Source of the DNA: Candidatus Acidulodesulfobacterium ferriphilum | GTDB taxonomy: Bacteria; SZUA-79; Acidulodesulfobacterales; Acidulodesulfobacteraceae | DNA: 61,505 bases | Direction: 5' to 3' | NCBI GenBank assembly: GCA_004195035.1 | Contig: SGBD01000003.1 | Span: forward strand, 165,981-227,485 | In this document: positions 45,844-54,264 of the stretch, one piece after another | Layout: each line of letters begins with the position of its first letter | How positions within the stretch are numbered: the first letter of the stretch is position 1 | Position numbers and translations under genes: made by a program | The notes under the pieces: model-generated | Database searches by the model: none | Told to the model about the DNA's origin: nothing | Seen by the model: the letters and a program-made list of their open reading frames with translations, nothing else

Positions 45844-46692
45844 ATGAAAAATTTTAAAGAAAAGGTCATAATCGCATTAGATTATAATAATCTGGACGCG
45901 GTAAGGGGCATACTGGAAAGACTTAAAGGGGAAGCCTGTTTTTATAAAATAGGACCTGTTCTTTTTACATCCTGCGGCATTCAAAGTGTTAAGCTGATAA
46001 GAGATTACGGGTGTAAGATATTTTTAGATCTTAAATTTCACGATATCCCGAATACCGTTTATAATGCCGTTAAATCTGCAGGGGAGTTAGGCGTCGATAT
46101 AATAAATGTTCACGCCTCCGGAGGCGTGAACATGATGAAATCGGCAAAAAAAGGGGGGATAGAGGCGGCAAAGAAAACGGGTAAAAATATCGATGTTATC
46201 GGTGTGACGGTACTTACCAGTTTAGCGCAGGAGGATTTACGGGATATTTTTTACTATCAGGGGCATGGCGTTAATTCCGAAAATCCAAAATCAGGTGATG
46301 CGGGTAATGTCGGAAGTTTAGTTTTACATCTGGCAGGATTAGCCAAAATTTCCGGTCTTGACGGGGTTGTGTGTTCGGGATACGAATCCCTTGAAATAAA
46401 AAAGGTTTTAGGCGATAACTTTAAGACGATTGTCCCGGGAATAAGGCTGGCAGGGAGCGGTTATGCAGCGGAAGTTCATCGGGACGCCGGAGCCGCCATT
46501 GCCACGGAAGGAGAAAATATTAAAGGCGGCACACGGAGAGACGACCAGAAAAGAGTGATAACCCCTTCCATGGCATTTAATTCTAAAGCGGACTATATTG
46601 TCGCAGGAAGGGAGATTACAGCCTCCAATGACCCGTTAACGGCTTTAAAGGCAATTTATAACGATATCGAAAGATTTGCCGAAAGAACATAA
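45844..46692 (+). CDS. pyrF: Orotidine 5'-phosphate decarboxylase with insertions
   Basis: Makes UMP from OMP. The 282-residue protein has the barrel motifs IALDYNNLD, the catalytic DLKFHDIPNTV, NVHASGG, GVVCSGYE, VPGIRLAG and DDQKRVITP. It is about 45 residues longer than usual because of two polar inserts, after DIFYYQGHG (near residue 140) and between GIRLAG and DDQKR (near 205-235). The catalytic Asp/Lys residues are intact, so it should be active. A 28-bp perfect palindrome overlaps the NVHASGG codons (46106-46133). Confidence 0.93.
   Translation: MKNFKEKVIIALDYNNLDAVRGILERLKGEACFYKIGPVLFTSCGIQSVKLIRDYGCKIFLDLKFHDIPNTVYNAVKSAGELGVDIINVHASGGVNMMKSAKKGGIEAAKKTGKNIDVIGVTVLTSLAQEDLRDIFYYQGHGVNSENPKSGDAGNVGSLVLHLAGLAKISGLDGVVCSGYESLEIKKVLGDNFKTIVPGIRLAGSGYAAEVHRDAGAAIATEGENIKGGTRRDDQKRVITPSMAFNSKADYIVAGREITASNDPLTALKAIYNDIERFAERT
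46106..46133. repeat. Perfect 28-bp palindrome inside pyrF
   Basis: atgttcacgcctcc (46106-46119) is followed without a gap by its exact reverse complement (46120-46133). It encodes the conserved NVHASGGVNM region. Confidence 0.9.
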
Positions 46693-46710
46693 ATTCCCCC
46701 TCTATGGGAT

Positions 46711-46757
46711 ATCTTTGCCTGCGCTTATAAAGACAATGTCTTTATGCAAGCAAAGAT
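46711..46757. other. Long stem-loop between pyrF and rlmB
   Basis: Bases 46711-46735 pair with 46737-46757: 20 of 21 positions with one four-base bulge (gctt) on the left arm. The inner part, ataaagaca/tgtctttat, is a perfect palindrome with one central base. No T-run follows, so it is not a standard terminator. It lies before the GTG start of rlmB. Confidence 0.75.
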
Positions 46758-46788
46758 GGTTAGGGCGGGGAGGGAGGGATGTAAACCT

Positions 46789-47538
46789 GTGCAATTGACT
46801 ATATACGGGACGAATACCATTAAAGAAGCGGTTCTTTCAGGCAAACTGCGAAAAACTGTTTATGCAAGCGAGAAAAAGTGGAAAAACGGCCTTATCGATA
46901 AGGATCTTTTAAAATTAATTAAAGCAAAAAGCGTTAAAATCGAAATAAAAAATGACAATATTTTTATAAAAGAGTTTGGCAAAGAGGCCTTTATAAAAGG
47001 TATAGCGGCAACCGTAGAATATAATGAAAAGCAGTACGAAGAGTTATTCGAGAGTAAAGACAGGCGGCCGCCATTCTATTTGATTTTAGATGAAATAACG
47101 GATCCGCAAAATTTAGGTTCTATTATCAGAACGGCTAATTGTTCAGGCATCTCGGGGATTATAGTGCCGAAGTCAAACTCTATTTTTATAACTTCTTCCG
47201 TTGCGAATGTTTCGCAAGGTGCGCTATTTTATGTCGATATCGTCAGGGTTACCAATATTGCCAGGGTTATAGACGACTTAAAAAAGCGGGGCGTTTGGGT
47301 TATAGGGCTGTCTGCAGATTCCGAAGGCGACATTTATTCAATGGATTATAATATTCCTCTGGCTGTTGTTATCGGTTCCGAGGGTAAGGGTTTAAGAAGG
47401 CTTACAATTTCAAAATGCGAAAGTATTTTAAAGATACCTATGGTCGGAAATGTAAACTCTTTAAATGCAGGGATTAGTTTTGCCGTTATGGCGTACGAAG
47501 TGCTAAGGCAGAGGACATATAATAAAAAAACGGATTAA
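46789..47538 (+). CDS. rlmB: 23S rRNA 2'-O-methyltransferase RlmB (TrmH/SpoU family)
   Basis: A SPOUT methyltransferase of 249 residues. It has the N-terminal substrate-binding part beginning IYGTNTIKEAVLSGKLR and the knot domain with LDEITDPQNLGSIIRTANCSG, VIGSEGKGLRR, and IPMVGNVNSLNAGISFAVMAYE (quoted in part: IPMVGNVNSLN). E. coli RlmB methylates G2251; the target here is inferred. I chose the GTG at 46789, ten bases after ggaggg. The upstream ATG at 46744 lies inside the stem-loop and adds residues unlike the family. Confidence 0.9.
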   Translation: MQLTIYGTNTIKEAVLSGKLRKTVYASEKKWKNGLIDKDLLKLIKAKSVKIEIKNDNIFIKEFGKEAFIKGIAATVEYNEKQYEELFESKDRRPPFYLILDEITDPQNLGSIIRTANCSGISGIIVPKSNSIFITSSVANVSQGALFYVDIVRVTNIARVIDDLKKRGVWVIGLSADSEGDIYSMDYNIPLAVVIGSEGKGLRRLTISKCESILKIPMVGNVNSLNAGISFAVMAYEVLRQRTYNKKTD

Positions 47539-47547
47539 AAAATAAAC

Positions 47548-47576
47548 TTGACATTATTTATTTAGTGTTATATTCT
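47548..47576 (+). promoter_or_regulatory. Promoter of the cold-shock gene
   Basis: TTGACA (47548-47553), 17 bases, TATTCT (47571-47576), giving a 5' UTR of roughly 90 bases. Confidence 0.7.
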
Positions 47577-47626
47577 TTATATTGACTTGTTTATCTATTT
47601 GTTTGGATGAAGGTCTAATTTTAACA

Positions 47627-47655
47627 TTTAACGACTATTCTTATTAGTCGTTAAA
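47627..47655 (+). promoter_or_regulatory. Perfect hairpin in the cspA leader next to the SD
   Basis: tttaacgacta (47627-47637) pairs exactly with tagtcgttaaa (47645-47655) around ttcttat. The right arm overlaps the first purine tract (aaaggag, 47653-47659); a second SD aaggag (47661-47666) lies nine bases before the ATG. The stem could modulate ribosome access with temperature. Confidence 0.65.
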
Positions 47656-47675
47656 GGAGTAAGGAGAAGTAGAGT

Positions 47676-47879
47676 ATGAGGTACCAAGGGAAAGTGAAAT
47701 GGTTTAACGACAGCAAAGGTTTTGGATTTATTGAACAAGAAAACGGACAGGATGTTTTCGTTCATTATTCTGCGATTACGCAGGACGGCTTTAAAACCTT
47801 AACAGAGGGACAAAAAGTAGAGTTTGAAATCACCAATGGCGCAAAGGGTCCACAAGCTATCAATGTAACAAAGGCTTAA
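47676..47879 (+). CDS. cspA: Cold-shock domain protein (CspA family)
   Basis: A 67-residue single cold-shock domain protein with both RNA-binding motifs, KGFGFIE (RNP1) and VFVHYSAI (RNP2). It binds single-stranded RNA or DNA and melts secondary structure. It has its own promoter, a structured 5' UTR and a terminator at 48039-48073. Whether it is cold-induced cannot be told from sequence; many Csp proteins are constitutive. Confidence 0.96.
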   Translation: MRYQGKVKWFNDSKGFGFIEQENGQDVFVHYSAITQDGFKTLTEGQKVEFEITNGAKGPQAINVTKA

Positions 47880-48038
47880 TCTTTGCATATGAATTAAGCG
47901 GTGTATGTTCTACTTGCATTCATAATTTGATTCGTTCACTATCCTGTATGGAAAAGTGGTGCTAAGAAATAAAGAATAAAGTAATAGCAAGCAATAAAAA
48001 TATACCGTTTTAAGGTTCGGCCAGTTTAAAATCATTTA

Positions 48039-48073
48039 CCCCAGTAAATAAATTTAATTTATTGGGGTTTTTT
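48039..48073 (+). terminator. Rho-independent terminator downstream of cspA
   Basis: ccccagtaaat (48039-48049) pairs with atttattgggg (48057-48067, one G-U), followed by six T. The 159 bases between the cspA stop and this stem hold no gene that I recognise, so the cspA transcript has a long 3' UTR. Confidence 0.85.
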
Positions 48074-48099
48074 ATTGTTTATAACAATAAAAATAAGTG

Positions 48100-48108
48100 T
48101 GTTATAAT
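48100..48108 (+). promoter_or_regulatory. Extended -10 promoter of the typA unit
   Basis: TG-T-TATAAT at 48100-48108, a perfect extended -10; no good -35 is visible. The typA start at 48173 follows about 60 bases later. The rest of the 293-base gap 47880-48172 is the cspA 3' UTR and terminator. Confidence 0.6.
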
Positions 48109-48172
48109 AATACGATTAATATATACATTATTCATTTTAGCGATGGATAATATTTGTTTGGAGGCAGAATAA

Positions 48173-50014
48173 TTGAATTACCAGGAAAAAATTAGAAACA
48201 TTGCGGTTGTTGCCCATGTTGACCACGGCAAAACCACATTAATAGACAAAATGCTTAAAGAAAGCGTAAGTAAAAGAGACTTCGAGGCTTTGCCCGAAAG
48301 GGCAATGGATAGCGATGATCTCGAAAAAGAACGCGGAATAACCATTTTGTCAAAATGCACAGGTATAAAATTTAAGGATTATAGAATTAATATTGTCGAT
48401 ACGCCGGGGCACGGGGATTTTGGAAGCGAGGTAGAAAGGGTGCTTGCCATGGTTGACGGTGTTTTACTTTTGGTTGACGCCTTTGACGGACCTATGCCGC
48501 AGACCAGATTTATTTTAAAAAAATGTTTAGAGTATAATCTGAAAGTTGTTCTTGTAATAAATAAAATAGACAGACCTGGGGCAAGACCCAAAGAGGTTCT
48601 CGAAATGGTTTACGATTTATTTCTTGAGTTGGGCGGCGAAAACATCAATTTGAATTTCCCGGTTATATATTCCTCGGCAAAAGAAGGCTATGCAATAAAA
48701 GACCTGGACATCCTTCCTGAAGATAGGTACAAAGACAGACTTAATCCGCTTTTTGAGGCAATTGTGGATTTTATACCGCACCCCCCTATTCTGAACAACC
48801 CTAATCTCGAATTTTTGGTTACAAGCATAGGCCATGACGATTTTCTTGGCGCAACCGCCATCGGTATTGTTAAATCAGGGAAACTTAAGGTTATGGATCA
48901 GGTATATTTATATAATATTAAGGACGAGCTGGTTAAAGCGAGGCCGACAAAGATATTTTTATTTGACGGTCTCAAAAAACAAGAAACAAGCGAAATAAAC
49001 GAAGGCGATATTGCCTTAGTAACAGGCCTTACAGGCGTCGGCGCTGGGGATTATATAGTAAAAGATAAGCCTGTATCCCCGCTGCAAAGAATAAAAATAG
49101 ACGAGCCCGTTATTCTTGTTAATTTTATAGTTAATAAAAGCCCTTTTTCCGGAAGGGAGGGGAAACTTGTAACAACAAGGCAGTTAAGGGAAAGGCTTTA
49201 TAAAGAGGCGCTGAATAATGTCGGGCTTAAGGTTTCAGACACAGGCGACGAAACAGTATTCGATGTTTACGGCAGAGGACTTTTACATTTATCCATTTTA
49301 ATCGAAAAGATGAGGCGGGAAGGATTTGAATTTGCGCTGTCCAAGCCAAGGGGTGTTATAAAGGAGATTGACGGCAAAAAGATGGAGCCTTACGAACTTT
49401 TATATATAACTGTTAAAGACGAATTCACAGGAGCGATTTTAGAAAGACTTTCGTCTATGAAGGGCAACCTTATAGATATGACTAAAGACGATAAAGGAAA
49501 TACCTATCTTGAGTTCGTTATACCTTCAAGGAGCATAATGGGGTTTCATAATGAATTCTTGACGCTTACCAAGGGTACGGGGACAATGAACCATAACTTT
49601 TATAAATTTGACGAATATGCCTTCGATATTTCCCCAAGAAAAAACGGCGTAATGATATCCATGGAAAACGGCGAGGCTAATTCATACGGTTTATTTAATC
49701 TACAGGATAGAGGCAGTCTTTTTGCGAGCCCTCAGGATGAGGTTTATGAAGGGATGGTAATAGGAATTCATTCGAAGCCGGGGGATATAACGGTCAATCC
49801 TTGCAAAAGAAAGCAGCTTACCAACATGAGGTCAAAGGCTTCCGATGAAATGATTACATTAACCCCGCCTATAAAACTTACTATAGAATATGCGCTTGAA
49901 TTTATCGAAGATGATGAGCTTGTCGAATTTACCCCGAAATCTATCCGCTTACGAAAAAAACTACTGTCCGAAAGCGACCGTAAAAAAGGATCGAGGGGAC
50001 TCCTTAAGGTATAA
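48173..50014 (+). CDS. typA: Ribosome-associated GTPase TypA/BipA
   Basis: A translational GTPase related to EF-G that helps ribosome assembly and growth at low temperature. The 613-residue protein has G1 AHVDHGKTT, the switch [10 protein letters not shown]3 DTPGHGDF, G4 NKIDRP, G5 YSSAKEGYA, then the EF-G-like domains and the C-terminal region with [16 protein letters not shown]. The TTG start is set by ggagg at eight bases. Next to cspA, it suggests a small cold-adaptation neighbourhood. Confidence 0.95.
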   Translation: MNYQEKIRNIAVVAHVDHGKTTLIDKMLKESVSKRDFEALPERAMDSDDLEKERGITILSKCTGIKFKDYRINIVDTPGHGDFGSEVERVLAMVDGVLLLVDAFDGPMPQTRFILKKCLEYNLKVVLVINKIDRPGARPKEVLEMVYDLFLELGGENINLNFPVIYSSAKEGYAIKDLDILPEDRYKDRLNPLFEAIVDFIPHPPILNNPNLEFLVTSIGHDDFLGATAIGIVKSGKLKVMDQVYLYNIKDELVKARPTKIFLFDGLKKQETSEINEGDIALVTGLTGVGAGDYIVKDKPVSPLQRIKIDEPVILVNFIVNKSPFSGREGKLVTTRQLRERLYKEALNNVGLKVSDTGDETVFDVYGRGLLHLSILIEKMRREGFEFALSKPRGVIKEIDGKKMEPYELLYITVKDEFTGAILERLSSMKGNLIDMTKDDKGNTYLEFVIPSRSIMGFHNEFLTLTKGTGTMNHNFYKFDEYAFDISPRKNGVMISMENGEANSYGLFNLQDRGSLFASPQDEVYEGMVIGIHSKPGDITVNPCKRKQLTNMRSKASDEMITLTPPIKLTIEYALEFIEDDELVEFTPKSIRLRKKLLSESDRKKGSRGLLKV

Positions 50015-50044
50015 AGCGTAAAAAGAAGAGAAGGTGCTTTTAAA

Positions 50045-50866
50045 ATGAGAGTTAAAATTTGCGCGGTGCAGATGTCTTCCTCGGCAGATAAGAATACATC
50101 GCTTAAAAAGGCAATAGATTTTTTATCTATGGCTTCAAAAAATAAAGCTAATATCGTCTGTTTTCCGGAGCTTTTTGCGACCAATTGGTTTCCGCAGGAT
50201 ATGGAAATAAATAAAATAGATGAAAATTTTAAATTAGCGGAGGATATCGGCGGAACGACTTTAGAGTTATTAAAAAAACAGGCAAAAAGTTTTGGTATGA
50301 TTATTATTGCCCCATTTTTTGAAAAAAGGGGTGACAATTATTATAACAGCACAGCCGTCATAAGTGAAAATGGCGAGGTTTTGGGGGTTTACAGCAAGAT
50401 TCATCTCCCCAATGTCGAATATTATTATGAAAAGTCATATTTTTCCAACGGGAAAGATATTCCTGTTTTTAATACCAAGTTTGGAACAATCGGCGTTCAG
50501 ATGTGCTGGGATAATTTTTATCCCGAAGTTTCGCGAATTTTAGCCATTAAAGGAGCAGAGATTATTTTTGCCCCTACCGCCTCTGCTTTTAACACTAACA
50601 ACAAATGGTTTTTATCCATTTCTGCAAACGCTTTTGTTAACGGGGTTTATATATTAAGAGTCAACAGGGTGGGCAGAGATAAAGCACTCGATTTTTATGG
50701 AAAATCGTTTTGCGTTTCTCCCGACGGAACTATTCTTGATGATTTTGCCGGACTTAATGAATGCGCCGTTATTTACAATATCGAAACAAAAGAGGTAGAA
50801 AGAGCCAGAAAGAATTGGCCTTTTATTAAGAACCGTTTCAACGAAGCATATAAAGATATTATATAA
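50045..50866 (+). CDS. Carbon-nitrogen hydrolase (N-carbamoylputrescine amidase-like)
   Basis: A nitrilase-superfamily amidohydrolase of 273 residues with the catalytic triad Glu42 (CFPEL), Lys118 (YSKIHLP) and Cys154 (QMCWDNFYPE). The sequence around the Cys and the PNVEYYYEKSYF segment resemble AguB, which hydrolyses N-carbamoylputrescine in polyamine synthesis. No other polyamine gene is present, so a different amide substrate is possible. It is cytoplasmic with no signal peptide and lies 30 bases after typA. Confidence 0.82.
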   Translation: MRVKICAVQMSSSADKNTSLKKAIDFLSMASKNKANIVCFPELFATNWFPQDMEINKIDENFKLAEDIGGTTLELLKKQAKSFGMIIIAPFFEKRGDNYYNSTAVISENGEVLGVYSKIHLPNVEYYYEKSYFSNGKDIPVFNTKFGTIGVQMCWDNFYPEVSRILAIKGAEIIFAPTASAFNTNNKWFLSISANAFVNGVYILRVNRVGRDKALDFYGKSFCVSPDGTILDDFAGLNECAVIYNIETKEVERARKNWPFIKNRFNEAYKDII

Positions 50867-50875
50867 TTTTCTATA

Positions 50876-51532
50876 ATGTTGGAAGATATGCAATTAAACT
50901 GCGTAAATCTTAAAGATATTATTAACCCTGCCCCGCCGTTAAGCGAAGGTCTTGACAAAAACGAAGAACAAAATAAAGCCGGTTTAAACCGGACTGCCGA
51001 AACAACGCCGGATTCACAGCCTATACTGGATTACACTATTAAAGAGATGTTTAATATACATATGCAGGCTTCTCAAACAATATGGGACAAAAAGATGTTT
51101 GATGACGAGTTTAAAAGGCAAGGGTCCGGCTTTATCGTCTGTTACACAAACGACGAATATAAAAAATCGGATAAAACCGTCAGCAAAGCTTTTATCCACG
51201 CCGGAAATACGGATGATAATATAAATCTTAGCCTAAAATCCAAAATTATCGCGTTCTTTATTTTTTATACCGTTTTGGATGAAATGCATATCCTCGATAT
51301 TACGGTTGCTAAAAATGAGCAATCGAAAGGAATCGGAACATTTATGCTGAATTATATCCTTAAAAAATATATAGATTTGGGTATAAAATATTTTTATCTG
51401 GAAGTAAGGGTGTCGAATGCCAGAGCGATAAATCTTTATAAAAAATTCGGCTTTAAAATATTTATGTTAAGAAAAGGTTATTATGACGACAACAAAGAGG
51501 ACGCTTTATGTATGGTAAAGGAGGCCGTTTAA
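50876..51532 (+). CDS. rimI: RimI-like N-terminal protein acetyltransferase
   Basis: A GNAT of 218 residues. The C-terminal half is diagnostic: ILDITVAKNEQSKGIGTFML, YLEVRVSNARAINLYKKFGF, and a RimI-type end RKGYYDDNKEDALCM. RimI acetylates ribosomal protein S18 in E. coli; in other bacteria it acts on more targets. It is about 65 residues longer than usual, with a polar N-terminal extension (about residues 1-45) and a Lys/Asn-rich insert before KIIAFFIFYT. It overlaps the next gene by 25 bases. Confidence 0.85.
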   Translation: MLEDMQLNCVNLKDIINPAPPLSEGLDKNEEQNKAGLNRTAETTPDSQPILDYTIKEMFNIHMQASQTIWDKKMFDDEFKRQGSGFIVCYTNDEYKKSDKTVSKAFIHAGNTDDNINLSLKSKIIAFFIFYTVLDEMHILDITVAKNEQSKGIGTFMLNYILKKYIDLGIKYFYLEVRVSNARAINLYKKFGFKIFMLRKGYYDDNKEDALCMVKEAV

Positions 51533-53508
51533 GAGATTTGGATAATTCGGACATTAATAATTCAAAAAGCAACGCCGTTCGTGATACGCTCATTATAAGC
51601 GAAAAGTGCGAAATAACGGTTAACCAAAAGATAAAAGATACCGAAGGAACCTATATTTTGAGGCTTAAAAACAGGTTCATAGCGTCAAATTATGGGCCAG
51701 GCCAGTTTGTTATGATTAAAATCAACAACGGCGACAACGGCTTTGATCCGTTATTAAGCAGGCCGTTTTCGATTTTTAACAAATTTAACGAGAATGAATT
51801 TGAGGTATTATACAGGGTTTGCGGAAGAGGAACCGGTATTTTAAGCAAAATCCCGAAGGGGAATTTTTTAAATGTAGTTGGTCCGCTGGGAAACGGATTT
51901 GATTTTAATACAGATTCGGAGAAAAATAAAATTCATGTTTTAATTGCAGGCGGCATAGGCATTGCTCCTTTATATCCCATTCCGGGGCATATACTTAATA
52001 ATTACCGGTTTGACGAAATAAAAGCGGACGGCGGCTTAAACAATGAATATAACAACAATAAGAACGGCAAGAATAAGAAGGATAAGATAGTTTTATATTA
52101 CGGCGCAAGGAAGGCGGAGGAGCTTTATTTCAGGTATAGCATCCATTCGAGGTTTGACGAGGTTTACTTTGCAACGGACGACGGATCGTTTGGATTTAAG
52201 GGAAGCGCAGTTGAATTACTGTTTCAAAATATCGGCGAATATTTAGGCGAAGATAAAGCGGAAGATTTTAATGTTTCGTTTTATGCATGCGGTCCCAAAC
52301 CGATGCTTTCGGCATTAGCCGATAAGTTTGGGGAAGCCAAACTTTTAGAAAAATTACAGTTATCTTTGGAGGAAAGTTTCGGATGCGGCATAGGCGTTTG
52401 TCTTGGATGCGCGGTAAAGTGCAAGGATGCCGGCGGCGATGGTTCAAATTTTGCTTATAAAAGGGCTTGCCAGGACGGCCCTGTTTTTCATGCCGGCCAA
52501 TTATACGGCTTTACCGGCAGCAAGGATGTTTTACAAACAGCTTTCCGAGAAAAAAATCATGGGCAAAATTTAAATGAAAATCAAAGTATAGACCTTTCGG
52601 TTAAACTTGGAAATTTAAAACTCGATTACCCTGTTATGCCGGCATCAGGGACATTCGGGTATGGCGAGGAGTTTATAAATGTTGTAGATTATACATATTT
52701 CGGAGCGCTTGTTACGAAAGGAATTTCGTTAAATCCGTCTAAAGGAAACGAAATGCCGAGAATTTGCGAGTCATCCTGCGGTTTAATTAATTCTATCGGG
52801 CTTCAAAATGTGGGCTTCGAAAGATTCAGGGATGAAAAACTATCATTTTTAAGGCATTTTAGCAAACCTGTAATTGTAAATTTTTTTGGAAAAAGTGTGG
52901 AGGAGTACGTTCTGCTTGCGGAAAAGTTATCGGGGCTTCAAGGAATTAGCGCTCTGGAGGCAAATATTTCATGTCCCAATATAAAAGAGGGCGGAAGGTC
53001 TTTCGGATCCGATCCTGAGATTGTTTATGAGCTGGTTTCATCCGTAAAGGAAGTTATGGGCGGCAAATTGCCTTTGATAGTAAAATTACCCCCTATGGTA
53101 AGCGACATCTCTTTGATTGCAGAGATTTGCGAGAAAGCGGGGGCGGATATTATATCCTTAATAAATACAATCCCTTCCGCTTCAATAGATATAAAAACCA
53201 AAAGTTTTAAATTAAGCAGGGGCTTCGGGGGTCTTTCGGGTCCCGCCGTTAAGCCCGTCGCCTTAAAACTTGTAAACGATGTTTATAACAGCGTAAGGAT
53301 TCCCGTTATAGGAATGGGCGGAATAAGCTCGTGGGAAGATGCGGCGGAATTTTTTTTGGCCGGCGCTACGGCGGTTGCGGTAGGAACCTATTCGTTTATA
53401 AATCCTAAAATAATTCCGCAAATAGTCGAAGGACTTAAGGGATATTTAGCGGATAACGGGTTTAACGATATTTATGCTATAATCGGTCTTGCAAATAAAA
53501 ATAAATAG
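51508..53508 (+). CDS. PyrK-PyrD fusion: type 1B dihydroorotate dehydrogenase with its electron-transfer subunit in one chain
   Basis: A single uninterrupted 666-residue frame joins two proteins normally encoded separately. Residues about 20-340 are PyrK: a flavodoxin-reductase fold (GPGQFVMI, SRPFSIF, VLIAGGIGIAPLYPI) and [2Fe-2S] ligands Cys293, Cys298, Cys301 and Cys321. Residues about 368-666 are PyrD type 1B: MPASGTFGYG, GLINSIGLQNVG, NISCPNIKEGG with the probable base Cys489, and GMGGISSWEDA. It should oxidise dihydroorotate and pass electrons to NAD through FAD and Fe-S. An Asn/Lys-rich insert (about 177-195) lies in the PyrK part. I kept the ATG at 51508, behind gagg at seven bases. 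Confidence 0.92.
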   Translation: MYGKGGRLRDLDNSDINNSKSNAVRDTLIISEKCEITVNQKIKDTEGTYILRLKNRFIASNYGPGQFVMIKINNGDNGFDPLLSRPFSIFNKFNENEFEVLYRVCGRGTGILSKIPKGNFLNVVGPLGNGFDFNTDSEKNKIHVLIAGGIGIAPLYPIPGHILNNYRFDEIKADGGLNNEYNNNKNGKNKKDKIVLYYGARKAEELYFRYSIHSRFDEVYFATDDGSFGFKGSAVELLFQNIGEYLGEDKAEDFNVSFYACGPKPMLSALADKFGEAKLLEKLQLSLEESFGCGIGVCLGCAVKCKDAGGDGSNFAYKRACQDGPVFHAGQLYGFTGSKDVLQTAFREKNHGQNLNENQSIDLSVKLGNLKLDYPVMPASGTFGYGEEFINVVDYTYFGALVTKGISLNPSKGNEMPRICESSCGLINSIGLQNVGFERFRDEKLSFLRHFSKPVIVNFFGKSVEEYVLLAEKLSGLQGISALEANISCPNIKEGGRSFGSDPEIVYELVSSVKEVMGGKLPLIVKLPPMVSDISLIAEICEKAGADIISLINTIPSASIDIKTKSFKLSRGFGGLSGPAVKPVALKLVNDVYNSVRIPVIGMGGISSWEDAAEFFLAGATAVAVGTYSFINPKIIPQIVEGLKGYLADNGFNDIYAIIGLANKNK

Positions 53509-53549
53509 AAATAATGAAATTAAATTCGAAACAAATTAATAAATAAACG

Positions 53550-54236
53550 ATGGAAGCAGGGTGCCGGAATAAAAATAAAAGCGGTATTTTGTTATCGATT
53601 TACGATATCTTGCTTGATAAATTCGGAACAATGAATTGGTGGCCGGCCAGGTCGGATTTTGAGGTTATAATCGGGGCGATATTAACGCAAAATACCGCAT
53701 GGACAAATGTCGAAAAGGCTATAAATAATCTGGACGCCCACGGGCTTTTATCTTTTGAAGCCCTTTACGAAATCGATTTGAATTTGTTAAAAGGGTATAT
53801 TAAGCCCTCGGGATATTACAATCAAAAGGCAAGAAAAATTAAGGAGTTTATAAATTTTGCCAAAAGAGAATATAATTTTTCCCTTGAACTTATGAAAAAA
53901 GAAGATGTGCCGACAATGAGGGGAAAACTTTTAAAGATTTTCGGCATAGGCGAGGAGACGGCGGACAGCATTCTTTTATACGCACTTAAAAAGCCGGTAT
54001 TTGTTATAGATGCATATACCAGAAGAATACTTGAAAGACACGGTATAATTAAAGGCGCTTCAAAAGAAAAATATGAAAACCTGCAAAGATTATTTACGGC
54101 GAATATTGTTCCCAGCGAAGCAAACATTAAAATATATAACGAATACCATGCCTTGATTGTAACGGCAGGCAAAATGTTTTGTAAAAGGACCCCGTTGTGC
54201 GATAATTGTCCGTTAAAAGAGTTAGAATTAGAATAA
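53550..54236 (+). CDS. Endonuclease III-like DNA glycosylase, MagIII-type
   Basis: A helix-hairpin-helix base-excision glycosylase of 228 residues, with WWPARSDFEVIIGAILTQNT, the HhH segment KIFGIGEETADSILLYAL and the catalytic Asp154 in VIDAYT. The endonuclease III catalytic Lys (GVGRKTA) is replaced by Glu136, so it should lack beta-lyase activity and act as a simple glycosylase, as in MagIII-type alkyl-base enzymes. The Fe-S tail is incomplete: Cys-x5-Cys-x2-Cys is present (CKRTPLCDNC), but no fourth Cys precedes the stop. The substrate is inferred from family similarity only. Confidence 0.83.
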   Translation: MEAGCRNKNKSGILLSIYDILLDKFGTMNWWPARSDFEVIIGAILTQNTAWTNVEKAINNLDAHGLLSFEALYEIDLNLLKGYIKPSGYYNQKARKIKEFINFAKREYNFSLELMKKEDVPTMRGKLLKIFGIGEETADSILLYALKKPVFVIDAYTRRILERHGIIKGASKEKYENLQRLFTANIVPSEANIKIYNEYHALIVTAGKMFCKRTPLCDNCPLKELELE

Positions 54237-54264
54237 GTGGGAAAAAAGAAAGAAAAAAAGCATC

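Noticed and set aside
46744-46788. Upstream ATG start for rlmB
   Set aside because: Lies in the right arm of a stem-loop and adds residues not seen in the family; the GTG at 46789 has a good SD.
49768-50337. 189-codon minus-strand frame over the typA/hydrolase junction
   Set aside because: Antisense to two well-supported genes, no motif.
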